From Acidobacteriota bacterium (GTDB taxonomy: Bacteria > Acidobacteriota > Blastocatellia > Pyrinomonadales > Pyrinomonadaceae): a stretch of 61,486 bases of DNA. Both the position numbers and the translations under genes were made by a program. Positions 54,648 to 61,486 of the stretch are shown piece by piece. The first letter of the stretch is position 1, and every line of letters begins with the position of its first letter. The stretch spans positions 188,709 through 250,194 of the forward strand of contig JAHBSK010000006.1 of NCBI GenBank assembly GCA_019639175.1, given 5' to 3'. The notes under the pieces were generated by a model. The model did no database searches, was not told where the DNA came from, and was given only the letters and a program-made list of their open reading frames with translations.

Positions 54648-55304
54648 ATGAACAAGGTAAAAAGATCAGGAAAATACATACGTGATGTCTGGAATATCAG
54701 GTCATTTTTTTCGATATTGCTGGCATTTACGGTCAGCTTGACGCTTGCGGGTTGTCAGTCAGAACAGCCGACTTCCACAGAAGCCAATGCCGTTAATTCA
54801 AATGAGAACGCGGCTCCAAAAGCAGAACTTCCGGCGAATGACAATTCACCGGCGGTAAACAATGCAGATACGGCAAACGTTGCCGCCAATGCCGCTAACA
54901 ATAACTTGAAGCCTCAGGAGATCGCCGAAATTCCTCCTCCGCCGGAAGGCGGCCCGACGCCGATCAGCATGACCGAGGCCAAAAAGAGGCGGCTGGAGCA
55001 ATTCAGGAACTCGGACGGAACAGGGCTTCCGCCCGGTGTGCCAACTGAGGCCGGTCCGCAGGTCCAGCCCGCTCCGGACAACTCGGAATACTTCATTACG
55101 CTGACGGATGTTGCCCGCGAAACCCGCAGATTCAAGAGCCATTCGGTGCTGGATAGGGTTGAGAAGGAATCTGACGGAAAGAATGTAAAGATAACGGCAT
55201 TTCTAAAGGACGGCAAAAAGGTCAGCATCGATCCGGGACGGATATCAAACTTTCCAAAGGCAACGGCAGCTCAGTTTCTCGGTGCGGCGGGAATAAAACA
55301 ATGA
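54648..55304 (+). CDS. Predicted lipoprotein of unknown function
   Basis: From the ATG at 54648 the protein is 218 aa. The long open frame upstream overlaps glnA and its terminator and is not coding. A basic n-region and hydrophobic stretch (about 18-35) end in the lipobox LAGC with lipidated C36. Residues 37-85 are Asn/Ala/Pro-rich and disordered, followed by a Pro-rich segment (EIPPPPEGGPTPISM) and a compact C-terminal part (about 135-218) with DVARETRRFKSHSVLDRVEK and lysine-rich strands. No known domain is recognised. It is placed alone after the glnA terminator. Confidence 0.8.
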   Translation: MNKVKRSGKYIRDVWNIRSFFSILLAFTVSLTLAGCQSEQPTSTEANAVNSNENAAPKAELPANDNSPAVNNADTANVAANAANNNLKPQEIAEIPPPPEGGPTPISMTEAKKRRLEQFRNSDGTGLPPGVPTEAGPQVQPAPDNSEYFITLTDVARETRRFKSHSVLDRVEKESDGKNVKITAFLKDGKKVSIDPGRISNFPKATAAQFLGAAGIKQ

Positions 55305-55403
55305 TCTTGCCGGTGCCGCAAAAGTTTTGCGGTAAGAGTCACGACACCGCATTTGATAGAGTGAAAATACGGCTCAGTTTATCGCTATCTGGTAGGTTTG
55401 GTG

Positions 55404-55409
55404 TATAAT
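55404..55409 (+). promoter_or_regulatory. TATAAT -10 element directly before the small CxxC protein gene
   Basis: A consensus TATAAT lies only 10 bp before the ATG at 55420, so transcription would begin within a few bases of the start codon and the mRNA would be nearly leaderless. No Shine-Dalgarno sequence is seen. Confidence 0.5.
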
Positions 55410-55419
55410 CGGCATCGGT

Positions 55420-55707
55420 ATGGAGAAATTCAATATCATTTGCCCATGTTGTGAAGCGGCCCTGACGATAGACGCGGGAACCGGCGCAATTCTCGCGCAT
55501 GAGGAGAAAAAGAAGCCTGTCGCTTCGTTTGACGCCCTGAAAGACGAACTTTCCAAGCAAAAAGACCTTCGCGAGCAGCTCTTTTCTCAGGAGATGTCGT
55601 CGATGAAGGACCGTGAAAGGATCCTGGAGGAGAAATTTCAGGAAGCCTTGAAGAAGGCGGACACCCGGAGCGGCGAACCTTTCAGAAATCCGCTCGATAT
55701 GGATTGA
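55420..55707 (+). CDS. Small zinc-ribbon/coiled-coil protein
   Basis: A 95-aa protein. The N-terminus carries a CPCC pair (C8, C10, C11 region in IICPCCEAALTID), which resembles half of a zinc ribbon. It is followed by a basic-acidic helical stretch (about 40-80, SKQKDLREQLFSQEMSSMKD and similar) likely to be a coiled coil. A function is not known. It starts 10 bp after a -10 element and ends 7 bp before pyrF, so the two are co-transcribed. Confidence 0.75.
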   Translation: MEKFNIICPCCEAALTIDAGTGAILAHEEKKKPVASFDALKDELSKQKDLREQLFSQEMSSMKDRERILEEKFQEALKKADTRSGEPFRNPLDMD

Positions 55708-55714
55708 TCTTTTT

Positions 55715-56464
55715 ATGGCAGCGGAATCAATGGCGGCAGCATCTTTAACGGAAAACATGTTCGACGCGGCAATGGGCAAACTGATAGTCGCTCTGGATGT
55801 GCCGACGGCGGCCGATGCACGATCCATTGCCAAAGAACTTGACGGCAGCGTGGGAGCGTTCAAGATCGGGCTTCAGCTTTTTACCGCCGAAGGTCCTGAT
55901 CTGGTAAGGGAATTTGTCGATTCCGGCAAAAAAATATTCCTCGACCTTAAGTTTCATGACATTCCGAACACCGTGGCGATGGCCTCTGTCGAGGCCGTCA
56001 AAATGGGAGTATGGATGTTCAATATTCATGCGTCCGGCGGCAGCGAAATGATGGCGAGGGCCGTAAGGGACGCAAAGGAATGCGCTGAAAATAATGGTAT
56101 TCAAATGCCGCTCATCATCGGCGTAACAGTGCTGACGAGCAGCGGAACGCCCGGAGCATCTGATGAAAGGGCCGTTGAAATGGCACGTGCGGCGGAACAA
56201 GCAGGCCTGAACGGCGTCGTGGCATCGGCTTATGAGGCAGCGGCGATCAGGGCAAATGCAAAAAGCCCCGGCTTTGTCATCGTCACGCCGGGTGTAAGGC
56301 CCGCCGGTGCAACAAATGACGATCAGGCGCGTGTAATGACACCAGAGGCGGCAATAAGGGCCGGAGCGGATCATATTGTGGTCGGAAGACCGATACTTAA
56401 TTCAAAGAACAGGGCGGCAGCGGCACGTGCGATCATTGAAGAGATCGCCGCCGCGCTGAAATAA
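55715..56464 (+). CDS. pyrF: Orotidine 5'-phosphate decarboxylase
   Basis: Final enzyme of UMP synthesis; 249 aa. Seen: KLIVALDVPTAADARSI (about 22-38), FKIGLQLFTAEGPDLV, the catalytic Lys/Asp block FLDLKFHDIPNTV (about 75-87), IGVTVLTS, and the phosphate-binding PGVRPAG (about 197-203) and GADHIVVGRPI (about 219-229). It is the type I (short) enzyme. Several methionines in the first 20 residues make the exact start uncertain; the MGKLIVALDV methionine would also be viable. The gene directly follows the small CxxC gene. Confidence 0.95.
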   Translation: MAAESMAAASLTENMFDAAMGKLIVALDVPTAADARSIAKELDGSVGAFKIGLQLFTAEGPDLVREFVDSGKKIFLDLKFHDIPNTVAMASVEAVKMGVWMFNIHASGGSEMMARAVRDAKECAENNGIQMPLIIGVTVLTSSGTPGASDERAVEMARAAEQAGLNGVVASAYEAAAIRANAKSPGFVIVTPGVRPAGATNDDQARVMTPEAAIRAGADHIVVGRPILNSKNRAAAARAIIEEIAAALK

Positions 56465-56544
56465 GGCTTATTTCGATCTTACTTTTCTCATACAGACACC
56501 TTGCTGCATACTTTAGTGTCGCTTTTGCGGTATTTGCATGGACA

Positions 56545-57987
56545 ATGTTGTCCGTGAATTCCGTGTCCGCACAGTCGGAGACGGACACTGCGACCGTATT
56601 TCCGGTCGGAGAGCGCCTTACATACACCGTGTCGCTGGATAAGCTGCCCGATGTGGCTTACGCAGAAACGTATGTCGTCTCGACCGGCAGGCTTGGCGAC
56701 GCGGACGCGGTGGAACTGCGTCTGCGGATAAAGACAAGAGAACTGGCGAGCGCGGCGTTCTATATGGTCGATGAGTCAAGGACGACATTTGCGGCGATGC
56801 AAAGCGGCGTTCCGCTGGCCATTCGCCGAACCGGCCTGATAAACGGACTTCCCGGTGAAACGGCCGTCGATCTTTCAAATTCTCAGTCTGCCGGATTTGA
56901 TCTGGCCACGCTGATCTACGCCATTCGCCGAGGCGGAACTGTCGGATCTGCGGTACTGGATGAGGACGGCAGGTCACATTCGGTCTCTTACCAGATAAAA
57001 GGCACGGAAAAGATCACAACTCCTGCCGGTGTCTATGAAGCGTCGGTTATGGTCGTACAAAGCAGCTACCTGACCGAGCTTGGCATCAGCGAATTCACAA
57101 TGGCACTTGCCAACGATACGGGCCGCACACCTGTTCGCTATACGCTTAAGACCGAGAAAGGGAAGTTTATCGCTCATTTATCGTCGGTCCAGATCGTCCT
57201 TCCTGAACCTGTCGCGACGCCGACACCGATAGCGACGCCATCGCCGACGCCTACTCCGACACCGACCCCGGTCGCGACACCGACGCCCTATATAAACGAT
57301 CAGCCGCTGCCGAAAGACCTGGCATTCCCGCTTGGTGAAAAACTGACCTATGGCATCTCGTCACAGGGAAGGAATGTCGGACGAGTCACTTTGTGGGCAA
57401 AGGAACGCACTCAGTTTCAAGGGCGTGACAGCCTGTTGTTGACGGCGGAGATCACCGACGCAGAGCCTGGCGCCGGTTTCGCACGGGCAGATTCCTTCAC
57501 CGTTCGAGTTGATCCTCTGACGCTGACGCCGCAGGTTTCCGAGATAAAATTCTCCGGTGCTTTAGGGTGGATGAATCAGACGGCTGTCTTTGATCCTGTC
57601 AGCAACGCGATAACGGTCGGAACGGAACGGATAGACGCGCCGTACGGCACTCATACCGTCCTGTCGCTTTTTTATGCGATGAGGTCATTCAATCTGCGTC
57701 CGAGCCGTGTCACTTCCAGTCCGGTGAATGACACGCGCGTGGCGGTTCTGTGGGCAAACCGCACCTCGGTTTTCTCGCTGCGGCCATCTGACGCTGAGGT
57801 CACTGACCTTGCCGGCCGGCGCGTTGCCGCCCAACTGATCGGCATCGTTGCCAATAACCCTCAGCTTGATTCTCTTTCCCCGAAAGTCTGGCTGTCCAAT
57901 GACGATGCCAGGACTCCCGTGAGAATACAGATCGGAACGTATCAGTTAGACCTTGTCAGCCGGTCTGTTGAGATCGGCTCCAAATAG
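56545..57987 (+). CDS. Duplicated DUF3108-like protein, probably exported
   Basis: A 480-aa protein from the first ATG. It has two copies of a beta-rich domain of DUF3108 type: FPVGERLTYTVSLDKLPDVA (about 19-38) and FPLGEKLTYGISSQGRNVGR (about 258-277). They are joined by a Pro/Thr-rich linker (about 220-248, repeated PTPT). The ATG at 56545 begins only ten residues before the end of a signal peptide (MLSVNSVSAQS). The same frame continues upstream without a stop through a full hydrophobic h-region (RHLAAYFSVAFAVFAWTM) to just after pyrF, with AAGG and an ATC or ATT codon where a start would be. The true start is therefore probably a non-AUG codon near 56470-56478. DUF3108 proteins are periplasmic or outer-membrane-associated with no fixed role. 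Confidence 0.8.
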   Translation: MLSVNSVSAQSETDTATVFPVGERLTYTVSLDKLPDVAYAETYVVSTGRLGDADAVELRLRIKTRELASAAFYMVDESRTTFAAMQSGVPLAIRRTGLINGLPGETAVDLSNSQSAGFDLATLIYAIRRGGTVGSAVLDEDGRSHSVSYQIKGTEKITTPAGVYEASVMVVQSSYLTELGISEFTMALANDTGRTPVRYTLKTEKGKFIAHLSSVQIVLPEPVATPTPIATPSPTPTPTPTPVATPTPYINDQPLPKDLAFPLGEKLTYGISSQGRNVGRVTLWAKERTQFQGRDSLLLTAEITDAEPGAGFARADSFTVRVDPLTLTPQVSEIKFSGALGWMNQTAVFDPVSNAITVGTERIDAPYGTHTVLSLFYAMRSFNLRPSRVTSSPVNDTRVAVLWANRTSVFSLRPSDAEVTDLAGRRVAAQLIGIVANNPQLDSLSPKVWLSNDDARTPVRIQIGTYQLDLVSRSVEIGSK

Positions 57988-58040
57988 CCGGCGCTAGGAT
58001 CAAATTTTCACCCCATTTCTCACTAAAACTTCGCCATATT

Positions 58041-58059
58041 GAAAATGAAATTTCTTTTC
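58041..58059 (+). promoter_or_regulatory. Fur-box-like operator upstream of feoAB
   Basis: GAAAATGAAATTTCTTTTC matches the 19-bp Fur consensus at about 13 of 19 positions and is centred in a TTGAAAA-N9-TTTTCAA inverted repeat (58039-58061). A TATAAA -10-like element follows at 58066-58071. The site lies about 85 bp before feoA, the expected place for iron repression. The rest of 57988-58142 has no gene. Confidence 0.6.
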
Positions 58060-58142
58060 AATTAGTATAAACTTAGAATACTGAAGCCTGTCAGGAACGG
58101 CGCCGAACGGAAAGCCGGGCCTTGTTATCAGCAAAAAGGAAT

Positions 58143-58388
58143 ATGAAGCTTTCGGAACTTTCATACGGCAGCAGTGCGCGTGTCGTGTCGGTGGACGGTG
58201 AGGAACGCATCACAAAGCGCCTGATGGAAATGGGTGTCATACCGGGCATTGACGTGACGGTGATCAGATCCGCGCCCTTTGGCGGGCCGCTGCAGATCAG
58301 GCTGCTTGGATACAAGCTGGCGATCCGCCGCAATGAGGCAGAGACCATAGAGATAGAGACCCCGAGCGACACACAGGAAAACGACTAA
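58143..58388 (+). CDS. feoA: Ferrous iron transport protein A
   Basis: An 81-aa SH3-like cytoplasmic partner of FeoB from the ATG at 58143 (AAAGGAA just upstream). The longer frame from a TTG at 58122 adds seven residues. Seen: MKLSELSYGSSARVVSV, ERITKRLMEMGVIPGIDVTV (about 21-40) and FGGPLQIRLLGYKLAIRRNEA (starting about 46). It overlaps the feoB start by one base (TAATG). Confidence 0.95.
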   Translation: MKLSELSYGSSARVVSVDGEERITKRLMEMGVIPGIDVTVIRSAPFGGPLQIRLLGYKLAIRRNEAETIEIETPSDTQEND

Positions 58389-60352
58389 TGGACGGAAAAC
58401 CAACAGACCGCGAGCTTATGATAGCCCTGGCCGGCAACCCGAATGCCGGCAAGACAACATTGTTCAACACCCTGACGGGGCTAAAACAGAAGGTCGCCAA
58501 TTATCCGGGCGTTACGGTCGAACGCAAGGTGGGCAGATGGGCGTTTGGCGGCACCGGTGTCAGGCTTATCGACCTGCCCGGCCTTTACAGCCTTGACGCG
58601 TCTTCCATTGACGAAGAGATAGCCCTTGAGGTTCTTACGGGAAAGATCGAAGGCTCCGAGCGCCCTGACGCAGTTGTGGCGGTGGTCGATGCGACCAATC
58701 TGGAACGAAATCTGTATCTTGTCACCCAACTGATCGAACTGGAACTGCCTGTCGTTGTGGCGTTGACGATGATGGATGTGTTTGAAAAGGAAGAACACAC
58801 CATCGACATAAAAAAACTGTCCGATATGCTCGGCGTACCCGTCGTTGCGGTTCAGTCAGCCACCGGACGCGGTATTGAGGAATTGGGCGAAGCTGTCCTG
58901 TCATCGGCCGGAAGTTCAGTTGAGGTACCGGAAGGTTTGAGGATCGCGGACGGCAACAAGATATTCAACCGTTACAAATTCGTTTCAAATATCGTTCAGG
59001 AAACGGTCAGGCACAATGACCGCCGGGCGCACCAGATAGCGGACAGGATAGACAGTGTTTTGACGCACAAGTTTTGGGGCATTGTGGTGCTTTTGGGCAT
59101 TCTGCTTCTTATATTTCATGCCATTTTCTCATGGGCCGCGATACCGACCGACCTTTTGGACGAAGGTTTCGGTTCGCTGGCGGACGCTGCCCGCTCGGTG
59201 ATGCCGGAAGGCATGATCGCCGATCTGGTTGCCGACGGCATCATTGCCGGTGTGGGCGGGGTTTTGGTATTTTTGCCGCAGATACTGCTGCTTTTCTTTT
59301 TTATCGCGATCCTTGAAGATTCGGGATACATGGCGCGTGCGGCCTTTCTGCTGGACAAGCTGATGGGACGCATCGGGCTTCACGGCAAGGCATTTTTGCC
59401 AATGCTCAGCAGCTTTGCGTGTGCCATTCCGGGGATTATGGCGACGCGAACCATCGAGGACCGCCGCGACCGGCTGGCAACGATAATGGTCGCGCCGTTC
59501 ATGAGCTGTTCGGCACGTTTGCCGGTCTATACGTTGATGATCGGGGCGTTCTTTGCCGGACAGACGGTTCTGGGATTTGTTTCGCTCGGAGCTGTGATAA
59601 TGCTGGCGATGTATTTGCTCGGGATCATCGCGGCGGTCGTTGTCGCCTTTGTTCTTAAACGGACGATCCTGCGTTCCGCTCCGTCGCCGTTCGTGATGGA
59701 GATGCCGCCGTATAGAATGCCCGCCATACGCACCGTTCTGCAAAGCATGTTCGAAAGGGCGTGGCTTTTTGTAAAGCGAGCCGGAACCGTCATTTTGGCG
59801 ATCTCGATAGTTTTGTGGGCGTTGACCTATTTTCCACGTCCGGCAGAAGTTGCGGAACCGACGACCGAGATAACGCAGGTCAGCGAAGGCGACGCGGAAT
59901 CCGCAGAAACCGCCGCGGAAAGCGAGCACCTGCAGAACAGCTACGCGGGCATGTTGGGCCACGCGATAGAACCGGCGATACAGCCGCTCGGCTTTGACTG
60001 GAAGATCGGCGTTGCTCTGATAGCGAGTTTTGCGGCGCGCGAGGTGCTGGTTTCGACACTCAGCATAATCTATAATGTGGGTGATGACGCCGATGAGGAA
60101 TCGCCGTCGCTCATCTCCGCCATCCGCGAGGCAAAGCGTCCTGACGGAACGCTTGTATGGACGCCGCTGACCGCCGTAACGGTCATGGTCTTTTTTGTGC
60201 TTGCGATGCAGTGTATGTCAACCGTCGCGGTAGTGCGCCGTGAAACGAACTCCTGGGCGTGGACGCTGTTCATGGTCGGATATATGACGGTGCTTGCCTA
60301 TGCGGCGGCGTTTGTGACGTATCAGGGCGGAAAGCTGCTCGGATTTGGCTGA
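58388..60352 (+). CDS. feoB: Ferrous iron transporter B
   Basis: Inner-membrane Fe(II) importer with an N-terminal GTPase; 654 aa. G domain: G1 G16-NPNAGKTT (K22), G2 NYPGVTVERK, G3 DLPGLYSLD, G4-like LTMMDV. The GDI helical domain follows (about 175-225). The membrane part has two Gate motifs: ILEDSGYMARAAFLLDKLMGRIGLHGKAF (start near 309) with LSSFACAIPGIMATRT, and FAAREVLVSTLSIIY (about 545). An acidic, Glu/Ala/Thr-rich cytoplasmic insertion (about 480-520) replaces a loop. Co-transcribed with feoA and the small Cys-rich Feo gene. Confidence 0.97.
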   Translation: MDGKPTDRELMIALAGNPNAGKTTLFNTLTGLKQKVANYPGVTVERKVGRWAFGGTGVRLIDLPGLYSLDASSIDEEIALEVLTGKIEGSERPDAVVAVVDATNLERNLYLVTQLIELELPVVVALTMMDVFEKEEHTIDIKKLSDMLGVPVVAVQSATGRGIEELGEAVLSSAGSSVEVPEGLRIADGNKIFNRYKFVSNIVQETVRHNDRRAHQIADRIDSVLTHKFWGIVVLLGILLLIFHAIFSWAAIPTDLLDEGFGSLADAARSVMPEGMIADLVADGIIAGVGGVLVFLPQILLLFFFIAILEDSGYMARAAFLLDKLMGRIGLHGKAFLPMLSSFACAIPGIMATRTIEDRRDRLATIMVAPFMSCSARLPVYTLMIGAFFAGQTVLGFVSLGAVIMLAMYLLGIIAAVVVAFVLKRTILRSAPSPFVMEMPPYRMPAIRTVLQSMFERAWLFVKRAGTVILAISIVLWALTYFPRPAEVAEPTTEITQVSEGDAESAETAAESEHLQNSYAGMLGHAIEPAIQPLGFDWKIGVALIASFAAREVLVSTLSIIYNVGDDADEESPSLISAIREAKRPDGTLVWTPLTAVTVMVFFVLAMQCMSTVAVVRRETNSWAWTLFMVGYMTVLAYAAAFVTYQGGKLLGFG

Positions 60353-60365
60353 CGTGATATTATCC

Positions 60366-60503
60366 ATGGGATCTTTTGAGTACATTGTTATAGGAGCGAT
60401 CGTGGCCGCGGCCGTTCTGTATCTGGGCGCGGTCATTTTCAAAAAGACGAAAAGCATGTCAGCAAAAAGCGACTGCGGATCAGATTGCGGCTGTGACAGC
60501 TAA
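60366..60503 (+). CDS. FeoB-associated Cys-rich small membrane protein
   Basis: A 45-aa gene 13 bp after feoB. One membrane helix (about 6-25, YIVIGAIVAAAVLYLGAVIF) is followed by a basic patch (KKTKSMSAKS) and a cysteine-rich end, CGSDCGCD, with cysteines at 37, 41 and 43. The layout is that of the FeoB-associated Cys-rich family, which is found next to feoB in many bacteria and takes the place of FeoC. It probably binds iron or modulates FeoB. It is too short for most gene finders. Confidence 0.85.
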   Translation: MGSFEYIVIGAIVAAAVLYLGAVIFKKTKSMSAKSDCGSDCGCDS

Positions 60504-60525
60504 AGGCATCGGCGGATTTTAATCG

Positions 60526-61410
60526 TTGAGCAGCAACCAACCATTTCTCACCGAAGGAATGAGGGCAATGTTCCTCTCCACTCTTTCGTTTGCCCTCGCG
60601 AACGTTTTTGTAAAACAGCTCACGCACATACCGGCAATGGAGATAGTGTTTTTCCGCTGTTCCATAGCAACTGTCTTTTGCTTTATCGGGTTAAGACAGG
60701 CCAAAGCGGACTGGATAGGGTCGAACCGGACGCTTCTGCTTCTTCGCGGCCTATTCGGGACAACGGCGCTGTATCTTTTCTTTGTAACGCTTCACAATAT
60801 TCCGCTGGCGTCGGCAGTGACGATCCAGTATCTTTCGCCGATCTTCACCGCTGTTATCGGCATAGTCATACTCAAGGAAAAGGTCAGGCCGCTGCAATGG
60901 GCATTCTATACGATGGCGTTCGCGGGTGTGCTGCTGGTTCAGCGTTTTGACCCGCGCGTCTCGTGGTATTTTCTGCTTATCGGCGTGATCTCGGCATTTG
61001 GTTCGGGAATGGCATACAATCTTGTCCGCAGCCTTAAAGGAAAAGAACATCCGCTGACCGTTGTGCTTCATTTTCAACTGATCGGTGCGATAGCCGGTTT
61101 TGTCAGCCTTTTCTTTGAATGGCGGATGCCGAGCGGTTGGGATTGGATATTCTTGCTGATGATCGGCATTTTTTCACAGCTTGGGCAGATATTTTTGACA
61201 AACGCATTGCAAAAAGAGGCGGTTGCAGGCGTTGCCATAGTCAACTATTCGGGGATACTGTATTCGGTCATTTTCGGCTGGTTCATTTTTGGCGAGATGC
61301 AGTCGCTGCTGTCCGTGTCAGGGATGTCCCTTGTGGTTCTCGGTGTTCTCTTGAGCATTCTCTATACAAGACGCCTCGACCTGAAAAAGCTGGAATCGAC
61401 CGTCGGCTGA
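60526..61410 (+). CDS. EamA/DMT-family transporter
   Basis: A 294-aa protein with ten membrane segments in two EamA repeats (about 10-140 and 150-285), typical of drug/metabolite exporters. Repeat landmarks: PAMEIVFFRCSIATVFCFIG (about 36-55), LASAVTIQYLSPIFTAVIGIVILKEK (start near 94), and VAGVAIVNYSGILYSVIFGWFIFGE (start near 227). The frame starts at a TTG (60526); ATG at 60559 (MRAMFLST) is a shorter alternative with GAAGGA close before it. Substrate unknown. It starts 22 bp after the small Feo gene and may or may not share its transcript. Confidence 0.9.
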   Translation: MSSNQPFLTEGMRAMFLSTLSFALANVFVKQLTHIPAMEIVFFRCSIATVFCFIGLRQAKADWIGSNRTLLLLRGLFGTTALYLFFVTLHNIPLASAVTIQYLSPIFTAVIGIVILKEKVRPLQWAFYTMAFAGVLLVQRFDPRVSWYFLLIGVISAFGSGMAYNLVRSLKGKEHPLTVVLHFQLIGAIAGFVSLFFEWRMPSGWDWIFLLMIGIFSQLGQIFLTNALQKEAVAGVAIVNYSGILYSVIFGWFIFGEMQSLLSVSGMSLVVLGVLLSILYTRRLDLKKLESTVG

Positions 61411-61486
61411 GCGTGTTCTGAATAAAAAAAGAAGAAGTCTGAAAAAGCAGCATCTTTCTAAGGCAGATTAAAATGCCACTAGCTTT
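61411..61486. other. Right window edge, no gene seen
   Basis: The 76 bases after the DMT transporter contain AT-rich sequence with an A-run (61423-61430). No hairpin terminator or start of a further gene can be supported. Confidence 0.4.

Noticed and set aside
57213..57290. Repeated ACGCCGACACC-like units as a mobile or tandem repeat
   Set aside because: It is a codon repeat for the Pro/Thr linker of the DUF3108-like protein, a common domain spacer.

Overview
The window is one contiguous piece of a bacterial chromosome with moderate G+C and dense, mostly housekeeping gene content. No rRNA, tRNA, CRISPR array, prophage or transposase gene is visible. An outer membrane is implied by an O-antigen ligase-type protein, a protein ending in a TonB C-terminal domain, two lipoproteins and many exported proteins. 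The mix (a division/cell-wall cluster running rsmH to ftsZ, Asp/Glu-rich zinc-ribbon and response-regulator proteins, NtrYX, FeoAB, many exported metallopeptidases, short hairpin and heptamer repeats) suggests a member of the Acidobacteriota, perhaps class Blastocatellia. That placement is inference from gene content, not a measured phylogeny.

Layout. 1-2.9 kb (minus): a peptide ABC permease cut by the window edge, ubiE/menG and an M16 homologue without the catalytic motif. 3.2-7.2 kb: a zinc-ribbon/TonB-C protein, a secreted M28 aminopeptidase and endonuclease III. 7.2-11.6 kb: a GxxExxY gene bracketed by an inverted repeat, then a surface-polysaccharide group (DegT aminotransferase, TPR/carbohydrate-binding-like membrane protein, O-antigen ligase/polymerase). 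11.6-14.3 kb (minus): pssA, psd, a small membrane protein and a ZIP metal transporter. 14.4-29.6 kb: the dcw cluster rsmH-ftsL-ftsI-murF-mraY-murD-ftsW-murG-murC-ftsQ-ftsA-ftsZ, without mraZ, murE, murB or ddl, ending at a strong terminator. 29.7-37.8 kb: pdxA, a response regulator, valS carrying in-frame repeat insertions, a BRCT protein, nadC and a CPBP protease. 37.9-42.4 kb: ntrY and ntrX separated by a toxin-antitoxin island. 42.7-49.6 kb: a secreted nuclease, nnr, tsaE, an archaemetzincin lipoprotein, an L,D-transpeptidase and ppk1. 49.6-52.5 kb (minus): a CYTH triphosphatase-like protein and an M3 peptidase. 53.1-61.4 kb: glnA, a lipoprotein, a small zinc-ribbon protein, pyrF, a duplicated DUF3108-like protein, feoA-feoB plus a small Cys-rich Feo protein, and a DMT transporter.

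Points that stand out. (1) valS has four in-frame insertions of repetitive DNA, three built from 7-bp tandem units. (2) Related short palindromic or heptamer elements sit at gene ends and supply the last codons of nnr and of the CPBP protease. (3) ppk1 and the convergent CYTH gene each have three TAAC/TAAT half-sites exactly 11 bp apart upstream, a Pho-box-like arrangement that suggests a phosphate-controlled polyphosphate module. (4) The archaemetzincin gene appears to start at CTG and to encode a lipoprotein. (5) A DUF104/PIN toxin-antitoxin pair lies directly in front of ntrX.
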